Shown piece by piece: positions 9,115 to 18,787 of a DNA stretch of 64,000 bases; positions within the stretch are counted from its first letter, which is position 1; the number at the start of each line of letters is the position of its first letter. The position numbers were made by a program, and so were the translations under genes. The DNA comes from Mesoplasma syrphidae. GTDB taxonomy: Bacteria; Bacillota_I; Bacilli_A; Mycoplasmatales; Mycoplasmataceae. The notes under the pieces were generated by a model. That model was not told the origin of the DNA, searched no databases, and saw only the letters and a list, made by a program, of their open reading frames with translations. The stretch covers positions 496,001 to 560,000 of the forward strand of contig NZ_CP025257.1 in NCBI RefSeq assembly GCF_002843565.1. The letters are read 5' to 3'.

Positions 9115-9903
9115 TTATATTGCTAATCAAATTAGCCCTGATACGATTGCTGCTGAAAGTGGTGCAGCCACTGGAATTCATGCATACTCTCAGTCACTTT
9201 TTCCCTTACCTCTGGTTGGCATTAAAGCGTGAACAATTCTTGGCCCCAAATCACGAGCGGGATTAATTGCATAACCAGTAGTTCCCCCTAAAGATAGACC
9301 AATTGAAATTACAACAATACCAACAATTACAGGACCAAGTCCTCCAATAATGTTTCCATTTAAAGCACTAAATCTTGGAATTGCTAAAATGGCAAAAATC
9401 AAAATAAATGTACCAACAAATTCCATTCCAAAATTTGCGGCAATAGATTTTGTTGTAGCTCCAGTTGAATGCATTCCCAAAACATTTGCAGTTGCAAATT
9501 CTTCTTTTGATCCCAAGGTCATTTGAATATGTTTATAGTATAATAAATCTACAATAATTTGTCCTAATGCAGCTCCAATAAATTGAATCACTAGAACTCC
9601 AAAAAATAATCCAACTTGTGCTCCAGTTGAAGAGTCAACAAAGCCTCAAGTTCCTTTTCAATCTGCAATTGAAGCTCCAAGCATAACAGCAGGATTTAAT
9701 CATCCTTTACCGCCTAAAAAAGCAGACGAAATTAAGGCAGCAACTGTTACAGCAAATCCTCATCCAAAACAAATAGATAATCATCCAGCATTGTTTCCTT
9801 TTGTACCTTTTAATACAATATTAGCAACAATTCCATTTCCCAAAACTATTAATAATGCTGTTCCAAATAACTCCGTTAACAGCAAAGTACTTGTTTGTGT
9901 CAT
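9115..9903 (-). CDS. glpF: Glycerol uptake facilitator (aquaglyceroporin)
   Basis: A 262-residue six-helix MIP channel for glycerol entry. Both half-helix motifs are present: LNPAVM in the first half and INPARDLGPR in the second; the Asp after NPAR is typical of glycerol-conducting members. It is the first gene of the glp operon; its stop is 19 nt upstream of the glpO start. The promoter region 9904-10023 carries direct repeats. Several Trp codons are TGA. Confidence 0.93.
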
Positions 9904-9947
9904 ATTTTTTATTCCTTTTCTATTCTACTCTTTAATTTAATCTTTTT

Positions 9948-9985
9948 AAAATATTTTTGCAAGTTAATTTCCGAAAATATTTTTG
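9948..9985. promoter_or_regulatory. Repeated AAAATATTTTTG boxes in the glp operon promoter region
   Basis: AAAATATTTTTG occurs exactly at 9948-9959 and 9974-9985, 26 bp apart (start to start), with a weaker AAAATACTTTG at 10009-10019. A minus-strand -35-like TTGCAA (9957-9962) overlaps the first copy. Repeated boxes over a promoter suggest a regulator site, but the sequence is AT-rich and chance cannot be excluded. Confidence 0.35.
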
Positions 9986-10023
9986 AAATTGGAAAAAATT
10001 CCATAAGCAAAATACTTTGCATC

Positions 10024-10048
10024 AAAAAAAGTGGAGTATTACTCCACT
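10024..10048 (-). terminator. Terminator after the membrane gene downstream of holA
   Basis: The minus-strand hairpin AGTGGAG / CTCCACT is followed by seven T. It closes the holA-membrane protein unit and insulates it from the glp operon. Confidence 0.85.
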
Positions 10049-10075
10049 AAACTTTTCAAAATATAAGCTAAATTT

Positions 10076-11485
10076 TTAACTTTCGTTCTCATCTTTTTCA
10101 AATAATGAAGGATCCATTTCATATTTTTGACCCTGCATTGCAGCCATTACAGCTTTTTGATATTCATTATTTGCACGCATAATTTTTTCTCTATCTGGTC
10201 TTGGATTAATTACTAATAACCCAATTCCATATACAACAGTTATAACAATAAATACTAACGCAACAATTGCCATTGAAGTAACAGTCGCAAATTTAGATCC
10301 ATTTAATTCTGTTAGTTTTGATCAAAATAGATTAAATTCTTCGGGACTAACCTTGTTTTCTAAAGCTGTTCCATTCAGATTTTTTCACATATTTTCAAAA
10401 AATGATCATCACAATGATTTAAAGTTACCAACTGATACATAACGGTATATTGTAAAAATGACAATTCCATATACAACAACTAAAAATACAACTGTAAATG
10501 TTCCTACACGGTATTTGGTTCTTGCAGGCTGAACTGTTTTTCCATTAACACGCACTTTTTTATTAATATCTAATCATAAATACAAAGGCGGTAGAATATA
10601 CAAGACATATGACAACCAATTCATCGTCTGATTTGATACACTTAATGGCAAGCTTCCAATTGAAACAAGCTGATAACTTGTTCTTCCTGGCAATTGATAA
10701 TACAGTTTTCCTGATTCTGTTAACCCTCCAAAAATTTTGTCAATCTCAGTATTACTCATTTCTGCTTTAAATGAAACTACAAGAGACATTGTAATGATTA
10801 ATAAAACCGCTGCTATTGATGAAATAATTGCCAAAATCATTTTCATTATTGGCATATATTTATTTTTTCGATCAAAAGCATAAAAATAGGGATTTTGCAT
10901 TGGATGAATTGGTAAACCAGAAGCTGGTCCCCCAAAAGGTCCTTGACCAAATTGCTGTTGATTAAACCCTTGATTTGAATTTGATCCAATTCCGCCTCCA
11001 AAAGTAATATTTTCAGGATTAACTTTTTCTACTTCAGGTTGAACTGACTCCTCTTTAAGATTTTCAGCTTTATCAAAATTTTCAACTTGTTCTTTTGACA
11101 ATTTGGCATTTAAAAGTACTACTTCTTGACTAAGATTACCAGTTTGATCCAAAAGATCCTTATGATCAACTTCATATGTTTTACCTACATAAGAAATAAA
11201 TTCAGAATATTGAGCATAAATTGAATCAATCTCAGCATTTTCAACTTTTTCTAAACGAATTTTTTCAGCAGTTAACTTAACAATTGCTTTTCCAAAAACA
11301 GTTGATCATTGAATTTCTTGATAGTCCTGCTCAAAGTCTTTTTCTAATGTTAGCAAGCTATTTACTTGTTTTAAAAAATTATTTCTAAATTCCACATTTT
11401 TAATCAAGAAGTATTTCAACCTCTCATTTTTAATAATGTTATTTAGTAAAAAAATAATACTCTCATATACTTTATTAGATTTCAT
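10076..11485 (-). CDS. Unknown four-helix membrane protein with Gly/Gln-rich linker
   Basis: A 469-residue protein of no family I recognise. Residues 1-155 are charged and helical. Residues ~160-190 are a low-complexity Gly/Gln/Asn/Phe/Pro linker (GFNQQQFGQGPFGGP). Four hydrophobic helices follow near 212-235, 290-306, 325-347 and 405-426, with a short acidic tail. It starts 5 nt after the holA stop, with AAGAGGT as ribosome binding site, so it is co-transcribed with holA. The layout suggests a cytosolic N-domain tethered to a membrane bundle; the function is unknown. Confidence 0.75.
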
Positions 11486-11490
11486 AAATC

Positions 11491-12450
11491 TTATACCTCT
11501 TGTCTCATATTTTTTACAAACTCATATTCTGGTAAAACTGAAACTTCAAATTTTCCATTGAGAATACTTTTGTGAATTTTATATAACACTTCTATTTTAT
11601 CATTTAATTGACTAATTTTACTACTATTATTTGATATCGCCAATTTTATCCGATAAGGATGTGCATTTAAAATAGTTGCAATTTCACTACTTGATTTGCG
11701 GGTCATTCTTAAAATTTTGACATCACGAATAAAACTTACATTTGCTCCAATTAGTCCAATTAGTCCAAACAAGTCATCATTTAATAATAAATATTGCTTA
11801 TATAGTTTTAAAAAGCCATCAATGTCATTTTTTATGAAGCAGTTTGAGATTTCAAAAATATCATTTTCCAAATATCTTGTTAAGTTATTCTTAATAACTT
11901 CGCAAGTTAGCGGTTGCGACAAATTCACCAGTTTATTCAATTCATTGTTAATAACTTGCATATCATTTGGCAGATTTTGATAGATATAGGTTGCAAGTTT
12001 TCGATCCAAATTGACATTTGCTTTTGCAAAAAAAGTCGTAATATATTTAATAATTGTTTGCTCACTCATTAATTCTAACTTTTCAACTTGCATCAACTGA
12101 TTAATAGTCTTAGCAATTTTTAATTTTTTTGAAAACTTATCACTATTTAAAGTAAAAATCAAAATAGTTTCAGGATTAGCGTTTTTCAACATTGCTTCTA
12201 ACTTTTCAAGATTGAAACTTTTGTGCAACGTGACCTTCTCCTCATTAACAAATCAACAATCCCTAACTAAAACGATTTTTTTATTTTCGAATAATGAAAA
12301 TGTATTGATGCTATCTCAAATTTGATTAAAATCATCTTCAATTAGTGAAAATTTTAAGACTTCATATTCATCATTTTTATTGATAGTTTTAATTAACTTA
12401 TTTGTAGCTTTAGTTAATAAAAAATAGTCCAAAGAATATATAAAGTTCAT
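11491..12450 (-). CDS. holA: DNA polymerase III subunit delta
   Basis: Clamp-loader delta subunit, which opens the beta clamp during loading. The 319-residue protein begins MNFIYSLDYFLLTKATNKLI, has SLIEDDFNQIWDSINTFSLF (the usual clamp-binding region ending in F), a conserved FFAKANVNLD segment, and LPNDMQVINNELNKL with the C-terminal helical collar. Divergence is high, as usual for mollicute HolA. ATG 12450 is preceded by AAGGTGG. It is divergent from rpsT, a common neighbour of holA in Firmicutes, which supports the call. Confidence 0.82.
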
Positions 12451-12525
12451 TTGACAGCACCACCTTCTTACTAGTAATTTTACTACTAATATTTTGCTTT
12501 TAATCTATCATAATAAATCTTTTTT

Positions 12526-12534
12526 TGCTATACT
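12526..12534 (+). promoter_or_regulatory. Extended -10 promoter of rpsT
   Basis: TGCTATACT is a TGn extended -10 element 45 nt upstream of the rpsT start, after a T-run. No good -35 is visible, as is common for extended -10 promoters. Confidence 0.5.
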
Positions 12535-12578
12535 TTATATTGTATTGAAAAGTTATAAAAATAAAAGGAGTTGAAAAT

Positions 12579-12824
12579 ATGGCAAACATCAAATCACAAA
12601 AAAAACGTGTTTTAACTAACGAAAAATCTCGTTCAGCAAATAAAGCTTTTAAATCAGAAATTAAAACTGCAATTAAAAAAGTTTCTATTGCTAAAGCTGA
12701 AAATGCAGATAACGTAAATGAATTAATTACTCATGCAGTTAGTTTAATTGATAAAGGGGTTAAAAAAGGAATCCTAAAAATGAACAAAGCTGCAAGAGAA
12801 AAATCTCGTTTAATGAGTGCTTAA
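12579..12824 (+). CDS. rpsT: 30S ribosomal protein S20
   Basis: A small basic helical protein of 81 residues that binds 16S rRNA early in 30S assembly. It begins MANIKSQKKRVLTNEKSR and includes SANKAFKSEIKTAIKK and a C-terminal KGILKMNKAAREKSRL, all typical of S20. An AAAGGAG ribosome binding site precedes ATG 12579. It is monocistronic, with its own promoter and terminator. Confidence 0.97.
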   Translation: MANIKSQKKRVLTNEKSRSANKAFKSEIKTAIKKVSIAKAENADNVNELITHAVSLIDKGVKKGILKMNKAAREKSRLMSA

Positions 12825-12854
12825 TTTCAATTAATCAATTATTAAAATAATACG

Positions 12855-12880
12855 AAAACACCGATTTTGGTGTTTTTTTA
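12855..12880 (+). terminator. Terminator of rpsT
   Basis: The stem AAAACACC / GGTGTTTT with a six-base loop is followed by T7. The comEC stop codon on the other strand lies just beyond at 12883. Confidence 0.85.
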
Positions 12881-12882
12881 TT

Positions 12883-14925
12883 TTACAGAACTTTAACTAA
12901 TCCTGAACTAAAGTTGATGCGAACATTTTTAAAACCTTCAGTTATATAATAAACTATATTAAGTGATTTAAAGGTGTTCAAGGTTTGTTGATCAGGGAAT
13001 TTTAGTCTTTGATAATACATTCCACTAATTAACCCCATTCTAGGATTTAATAATTTAATAAAATCATAATTTGATGACGTCTTCGAACCATGATGAGCAA
13101 CTTGAAGAATATCTAAACGGCGAAGTCTTAAATAGTTTAAAAATTCAGAGTTAGTCATTAAATAATTTTCTGTTACTCTTTCAATGTCACCAGTGAACAA
13201 AAGTCTGGTATTGGCAAAATCAACAATGATAACTAACGACTTATTATTTTCGCTTTTTGCTAAAGAATTATTGAAAATTTTAATTGTCAAATTTTTGATA
13301 ATTAGTTCGTCAAAATTACCAATTCGATAGTAAACATTTTTTACATAGAATTTCATTTGTAAATTTTCAAGAGCATTAAAATGATCTTCATGATTATGTG
13401 AAATAAAAATGGCATCAATTTTATTGATTCCTAAATATTTTAAATACTGAGATGGTAATTGTTTGCTAAAACCTTTACCAACCCCGCAATCAAATAAAAC
13501 TGTTAAATTCTTATATTTATTAAAATAAATAAACGAATTTCCATTTCCGACATTTAACATTTCTAAATGGTGACTTGGCTTCATTAGTCAAATAATTAAG
13601 TAAATGCTTCCAACCAATATTAATCAAAGTAATTGATATTTTCAATTTCATTGAAAACTACATCATAATATCAAAATCATATAAATCAAAAAAACACCAA
13701 AAAAATCTTGATATCCTATATTTATTGAATAACTTAGTCATCCAACAATTTTAAATAAATGGTTTAATCAAAGTTCTAATCCATTTAGTCAAACGGGATT
13801 TGCCCCAAATATAAAAGTAGTTGTCACAATAACATTTATTAGAAGTAAAAATGGGGCTAATATAAAGTCTCATACAGGCGATAATAAATTAATCTGAAAG
13901 TCATAATAAATTTTTAAAGGAATTAATAGTAATCCAATCAAACTTATTTTAACTCTTTGTCTTTTGAGTAGCTTCAAAAATAAGTAACATATTGTGAAAT
14001 ATCAAAAACCATTACTTCCTACATAACTTGGAAATAATAAGCAAGGAACTCAAAAACTAGCAAAATTGGACCAAGGTTTTAATTTCTTATAATTTTTAAA
14101 TGTTGCTTTAAGCAAAAACCGCATTAAAACTCATGAATAATTTAGAAAAAATCATCAGATTCATAAAAGACTAAATAAAACTTTTAGTATATTTTGATGA
14201 TTATTAATATTGGGAATTTTGGTTATCAATATTCATAATCCTCAAATACTCAAGCTATTAAAATTTAATAAATGGCTAAGATTTAAATTCTGAATCAGGC
14301 TTTGAAAATTTTGACTTTTATCCTTGATATTAAATAAAAATAAGTGAATAAGTTCATGATCTGCAAAATTAAAAATTGTTTGATAAAAATAGTATCGTAG
14401 ATAGTGCCAATTTTGATTAGTGATTTCGATTTCTTTAATCTGCTTAAACACTCGCTGATGATTTAAATATGTTTGAAATTGAAAAGTGAAGTAATGATTT
14501 TTGGATAATATTTCTACGTTACCATTAATTCTTACTCGTTGGTCTAAAATAAGATTTAAATGATAATTTGAGACATAATAATTTTGGTAATTGACTTTAA
14601 TAATTGCATAACTAGGTTTCGCTTCAATGACAGTACCCTCTTGATTTGTAATTGATACAATATCTTTTGAATTTTGATTCAAATAAACTCATAATAGAAT
14701 TGCAGCTGCAATAATTATATTTATTAAGAGCGTTCGCTTTCAATGACGTTTATTAAGAAAAATGCTACCTGCAGTGCAAAGAATAGCAAGGCTTGAAATT
14801 CAATAATTTTGACTTTTTATCATCAAATTTAAAAATAGCAGAGTCCCTAGAATCAGATAGTTTTCTAAGTTTGAAATTACTAAACGATATTTACAAGTAT
14901 TTTTTAATGTAAATCCAATTTCAAT
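12883..14925 (-). CDS. comEC: ComEC/Rec2-type DNA uptake channel, probable ATT start
   Basis: One open frame, with many TGA Trp codons, encodes about 680 residues. N-terminal hydrophobic helices are followed by a small beta domain (EGTVIEAKPSYAIIKVNY), a Trp-rich multi-helix competence domain, and from about residue 448 a metallo-beta-lactamase domain with LFDCGVG, SHNHEDH (HxHxDH), LLFTGDIE and VAHHGSKTSS. ComEC passes single-stranded DNA across the membrane in transformable bacteria. No ATG exists near the required N-terminus: the first is at 14823, inside the first hydrophobic helix. I place the start at ATT 14923-14925, 5 nt after GGGGTG; the same arrangement occurs at the C39 gene (49075). 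The metal ligands look intact, so the nuclease-like domain should be functional. Confidence 0.85.
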
Positions 14926-14930
14926 TATTT

Positions 14931-14950
14931 CACCCCAAAAGAATTAGAAA
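14931..14950 (-). promoter_or_regulatory. Shared 20-bp element upstream of comEC
   Basis: Minus-strand TTTCTAATTCTTTTGGGGTG matches the sequence upstream of the C39 gene (49081-49100) at 18 of 20 positions and at the same distance from an ATT codon. It includes a -10-like TCTAAT and a G-rich ribosome binding site. It directly follows the valS terminator, so it is well placed to restart transcription of comEC. Confidence 0.6.
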
Positions 14951-14974
14951 AAAAGCAAAGCTATCAACTTTGCT
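14948..14974 (-). terminator. Terminator of valS
   Basis: The minus-strand hairpin AGCAAAG / CTTTGCT with a seven-base loop is followed by T8. It overlaps the end of valS and separates it from comEC. Confidence 0.85.
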
Positions 14975-17601
14975 TACTTTAGCGTTTTAAGTTTAACTTC
15001 AATTGCTTTTAATTGCTCTTTATAAGCTTGATATTTATTTTTCTCATCTTGAATCTTATCTTTGCTTGCTCTATTAATAAAATTCTCATTTTCTAACATT
15101 TTTTCTGATCTTGAAATTTCATTTACTAACATTGCTTGTCGATCAATAAGTTCTTGAATTAATTCATCTTTATTAATAAAACTTTCATTTGCAATCTCCA
15201 AGAAATATTCTTCAATTGCAATTGCAGTTAAATCTTCACTGGCAATTTTCTGAACAATTTCGGTATTTACAATTCCTTTAAGAAGATGATTAATTTCAGT
15301 GTTGAAAGCTTTAAATAATTCCCTATTATGGCTGTTTAAATTGGTTAATTTAAATTGTAATGGTAAGTTATTTTTAAGATTATTTTTACTTCTAAATTCG
15401 CGAACAACGGTAATTATATTAACAACTTGATTGATATAATCTGTATTAAATTCAAATTTATCAATTTTTCATTCCTCTTCAGTGATTGAACTTTTTAGGT
15501 TCAAATTTAAATAAATTTCTTCTGTCATAAACGGCGCAAAAGGATGTAACATAATTAAAATATTTTTCAAAACATAAAATAATGTTTGTTGGGTTGAATT
15601 ATAAATAACAGAATCATTGGAATTTAAATTAATTTTTGCAAATTCAATATATCATGAACAATATTTAGTTCATACGAATTCATAAATTAATTTCCCAGCA
15701 ATTGCAAACTCATATTTTTCAATTAACACTCGTACTTGTTGTTCGACCTTACTTAGTTCATTCAAAATTCATTTATCTGTAGCTGAAAGATGACTTATAA
15801 AGTTCATATCAGGAATAAAATTTTCATCTAAAGTCATTAATACATAACGAGAAGCATTTCATAATTTATTCATAAAGTTTCATGCACTGCGAACTTTTTC
15901 TGTTGAGTATTTAATATCTTGTCCTGGAGTTGAATTGGTTAACAAGAAAAATCTTAAGCTATCAACTCCATATTCAGCAATTATTTCCATTGGATCAATT
16001 CCATTTCCCAATGATTTTGACATTTTACGGCCTTGCTCATCACGAACCAAACCATGAATCAAAACATCATTAAATGGTTTTGAACCAGTAAACTCTTCTG
16101 TTTGAAAAATCATTCTAGCAACCCAAAAGAAAATAATGTCATACCCGGTAACTAATACATTAACCGGGAAATACGCTTGATAGTATTTTGAATCAATTCC
16201 TTCGCCACGCATTAGCGTTGCAAACGGCCATAGTCCTGAAGAAAATCAAGTGTCCAAAACATCTTCATCTTGAACTCAATTTTCTAAATCAGTTGGCTCT
16301 TTATCCCCAACATAAAGTTCATTAGTTTTTTTATTATATCAAGCTGGAATACGATGCCCTCATCATAATTGACGAGAGATACATCAATCATGAGCATTTT
16401 CCATTCATTTTTCTAAAACGCTAGCAAAACGCTCTGGAAAAAATTTAACCGCTTCATCACTATTTTGCAATTGTAAAATCATTGCAGCAAACTTTTCCAT
16501 TTTCACAAATCATTGATCTGATAAATATGGTTCAACTATTGCATTTGAACGTTCTGAAAATCCTACTTGATGAGTAATTTCGTCGGCTTTAATAAAAGTA
16601 TTTGCTTCAGACGTCATCTTAATAATTTTTTCACGTGCAACAAAGCGATCTAATCCTTGATAGTTTTCCCCACCAAGTTCGTTAATTGTTCCGTCTTCAT
16701 TCATACATAGTGGCTTAGCCAAATCATGACGTTCACCAATCTCAAAATCATTAGGATCATGTGCTGGAGTACATTTCATAACTCCTGTTCCAAAATCAAC
16801 TTCAACATATTCATCAGCAATTACTGGAATAACATCACCGTTAACTGGATTGATAACTTTCTTGCCAATATATTGAATATAGCGCTCATCTGTTGGATTA
16901 ACTACAACACACTGATCAGCAAACATTGTTTCTGGTCGAGTTGTAGCAACTTCAAGATAAGCATCAGAATCTACTAGTTTATATTTAAAATAGTACATTG
17001 ATCCAGTAATTTCTGAATAAATTACTTCAACATTTGAAATAGCTGTTTTTTGTTGAGGGTCTCAGTTAACAATTCGTTTTCCACGATATATCAATCCCTT
17101 ATTATAAAAATCAATAAAAATTTGTTTTACTAATTCATTAACATCGTCATCTAAAGTAAATTTTTCAACACTATAATCTAAAGCCAAACCTAATTTAGCT
17201 CATTGTTGACGAATAATTGCTGCATACTCTGCTTTTCAAGTTCATGCCTCTTCTAAAAATTTTTCACGTCCTAAATCAAAACGATTAATTCCTTGTTCAC
17301 GAAGTTTTGCTTCAACTTTTACTTGTGTACTAATTCCTGAATGATCCATTCCTGGAACAAATAACACATCAAATCCAACTAACTTTTTAAAGCGAATTAT
17401 AGCATCTTGTAAACTTCCATCTCATGCATGACCAATATGAAGTTTACCAGTAACATTTGGAGGTGGTAAAATAATTGAAAATTTTGGCTTTTTAGAATTC
17501 GGATTAGCTGCAAAACGATTATCGGCAATTCATTGTTCATATTTTCCGTTTTCAACTTCATTTGGATTATATTTTGGTGCTAATTCTTTTCTAATTTTCA
17601 T
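14974..17601 (-). CDS. valS: Valyl-tRNA synthetase
   Basis: Class I synthetase of 875 residues that charges tRNA-Val. It contains the HIGH motif in [16 protein letters not shown], an editing domain ([30 protein letters not shown]), the KMSKS motif in [14 protein letters not shown], and a C-terminal coiled arm (residues ~800-875, rich in Lys/Glu) that binds tRNA. Many Trp codons are TGA, which breaks naive frames. ATG 17601 follows GAGGAAA. The gene is terminated before comEC. Confidence 0.96.
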
Positions 17602-17746
17602 ATTTTTTCCTCACGTTCAATACTATAATTTTACAATAGATTTTAGTTTGAACAAAGATTTTTAGTAAATATCTTCGATGTTATTATCACAAGTAAGTAT
17701 CATATAATTTTTGATATTAGGTTTTTCATTATTATTAAAAATAAAT

Positions 17747-18499
17747 CTAAATTAGTTTATTGTCGTTATAAAAAATTTTACGCATATAAACAAAATTATT
17801 AATTAATATACTCGGTAGTACTTCTATTGAATCTTTCTTATTATTATGAAGTATGTCTAAATTTTGATAATAATCAATTCTATTAATAATAGCTCCATAA
17901 ATTCTAAGATAATTTAAAAAAATCTTAAATTCTTTATCTAAAGCATTTTTATTATTGACATTTTTTTGAAGTTTTTTTTGAAAACGCTTTTGATTAAATT
18001 GTATGGGTCCATTATGAACTGAAACTTTTTTATTCTCATACAACACAAAATTATCATAAAAATTTATATTCTCATAATCATTAAGCATCATTACATAATA
18101 TTTAACAGCTTCCTTTTTTGAAAAGAATGTTTTATGTTTGATTTTATTTTTAAATTTACATTGTAAATATACTATTGATAGTACGGATAGTAAATAAATT
18201 ATCGTTATTAATAATATATAAATTCAAAATTCTTGATAACCAATGGGTATTAAAAAGCAAAATACAATATATAAAGTAGTATTTAGTATAGCAGTTATGT
18301 AATACCAACATAAAAGTTTGAGTTTATCACTTTTTAAAAGCAATGGAAAAGACTTAGTATCAATTTCTTTACCAAATCATAAAATAACAAATTTTGTTTT
18401 AAAACGTCAACTTAAACTAGTAACTAAGTACGGAATGAGTGTTAATTCTAATGCCGCTGAAAAACTTAAAACTAAATACAAATATAAACCAAATTCCAT
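17747..18499 (-). CDS. Unknown membrane protein with cytosolic C-terminal domain
   Basis: A 250-residue protein starting at ATG 18499 behind AAGGAG. Hydrophobic helices lie near residues 3-25 and in two segments between about 60 and 110 (including ITAILNTTLYIVFCFLIPIG and WIYILLITIIYLLSVLSIVY). The remaining ~130 residues are charged and rich in Asn, Tyr and Lys. No motif is recognisable. It is separated from valS by 145 nt and from the ATPase terminator by about 220 nt, so it is probably transcribed alone. Confidence 0.65.
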
Positions 18500-18787
18500 A
18501 TTTTCTCCTTATAAATTACTCTAAGATTTATTGTCGCAATAATTTATTACATTAAATTTAAACTATTATTATTAATAAAAATTAATTACCTGATTTGAAT
18601 TAAAAACTGTCATTTGTAAATTTATTTTGACTTCTCCTCTACTTTATCATTTAAAAAAGAAAATCAAAAAACAAAAAAAGATTTGAAAATTGAAATGGTG
18701 CTAATGATTAAGTTTAATAAAAAAACAAGCTATAAAGCTTGTTTGTTATTTTTAGGTTCTATTATAATTTGTTTTTTACAAACATAA
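18500..18787. other. AT-rich intergenic region
   Basis: The gap between the unknown membrane gene and the P-type ATPase gene. It holds the ATPase terminator (18717-18744) and presumably the promoter of the membrane gene near 18510-18560. I see no reading frame with a ribosome binding site, no RNA gene and no repeat in it. Confidence 0.6.
18717..18744 (-). terminator. Terminator of the P-type ATPase gene
   Basis: The minus-strand stem AAACAAGC / GCTTGTTT with a six-base loop is followed by a T7 run, about 45 nt past the ATPase stop codon. Confidence 0.85.

Noticed and set aside
12526-12534. rpsT promoter as a sigma-like-factor target
   Set aside because: It has an ordinary extended -10 and no similarity to the TTTCTAATTCTTT element; sigma A explains it.
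12883-14925. comEC appearing as a pseudogene with many stops
   Set aside because: Every interruption is TGA, which is Trp in mollicutes; no TAA or TAG occurs in the frame from 12886 to 14943. The same holds for secDF, relA, valS and the 5.3 kb permease gene.
14923-14943. GTG start within GGGGTG for comEC
   Set aside because: GTG is out of frame with comEC and would be followed directly by AAA TAA; as a two-codon leader peptide it is possible but unsupported.
17602-17746. T-box leader before valS
   Set aside because: The 145-nt region has no visible T-box sequence, no long stem and no terminator/antiterminator pair.
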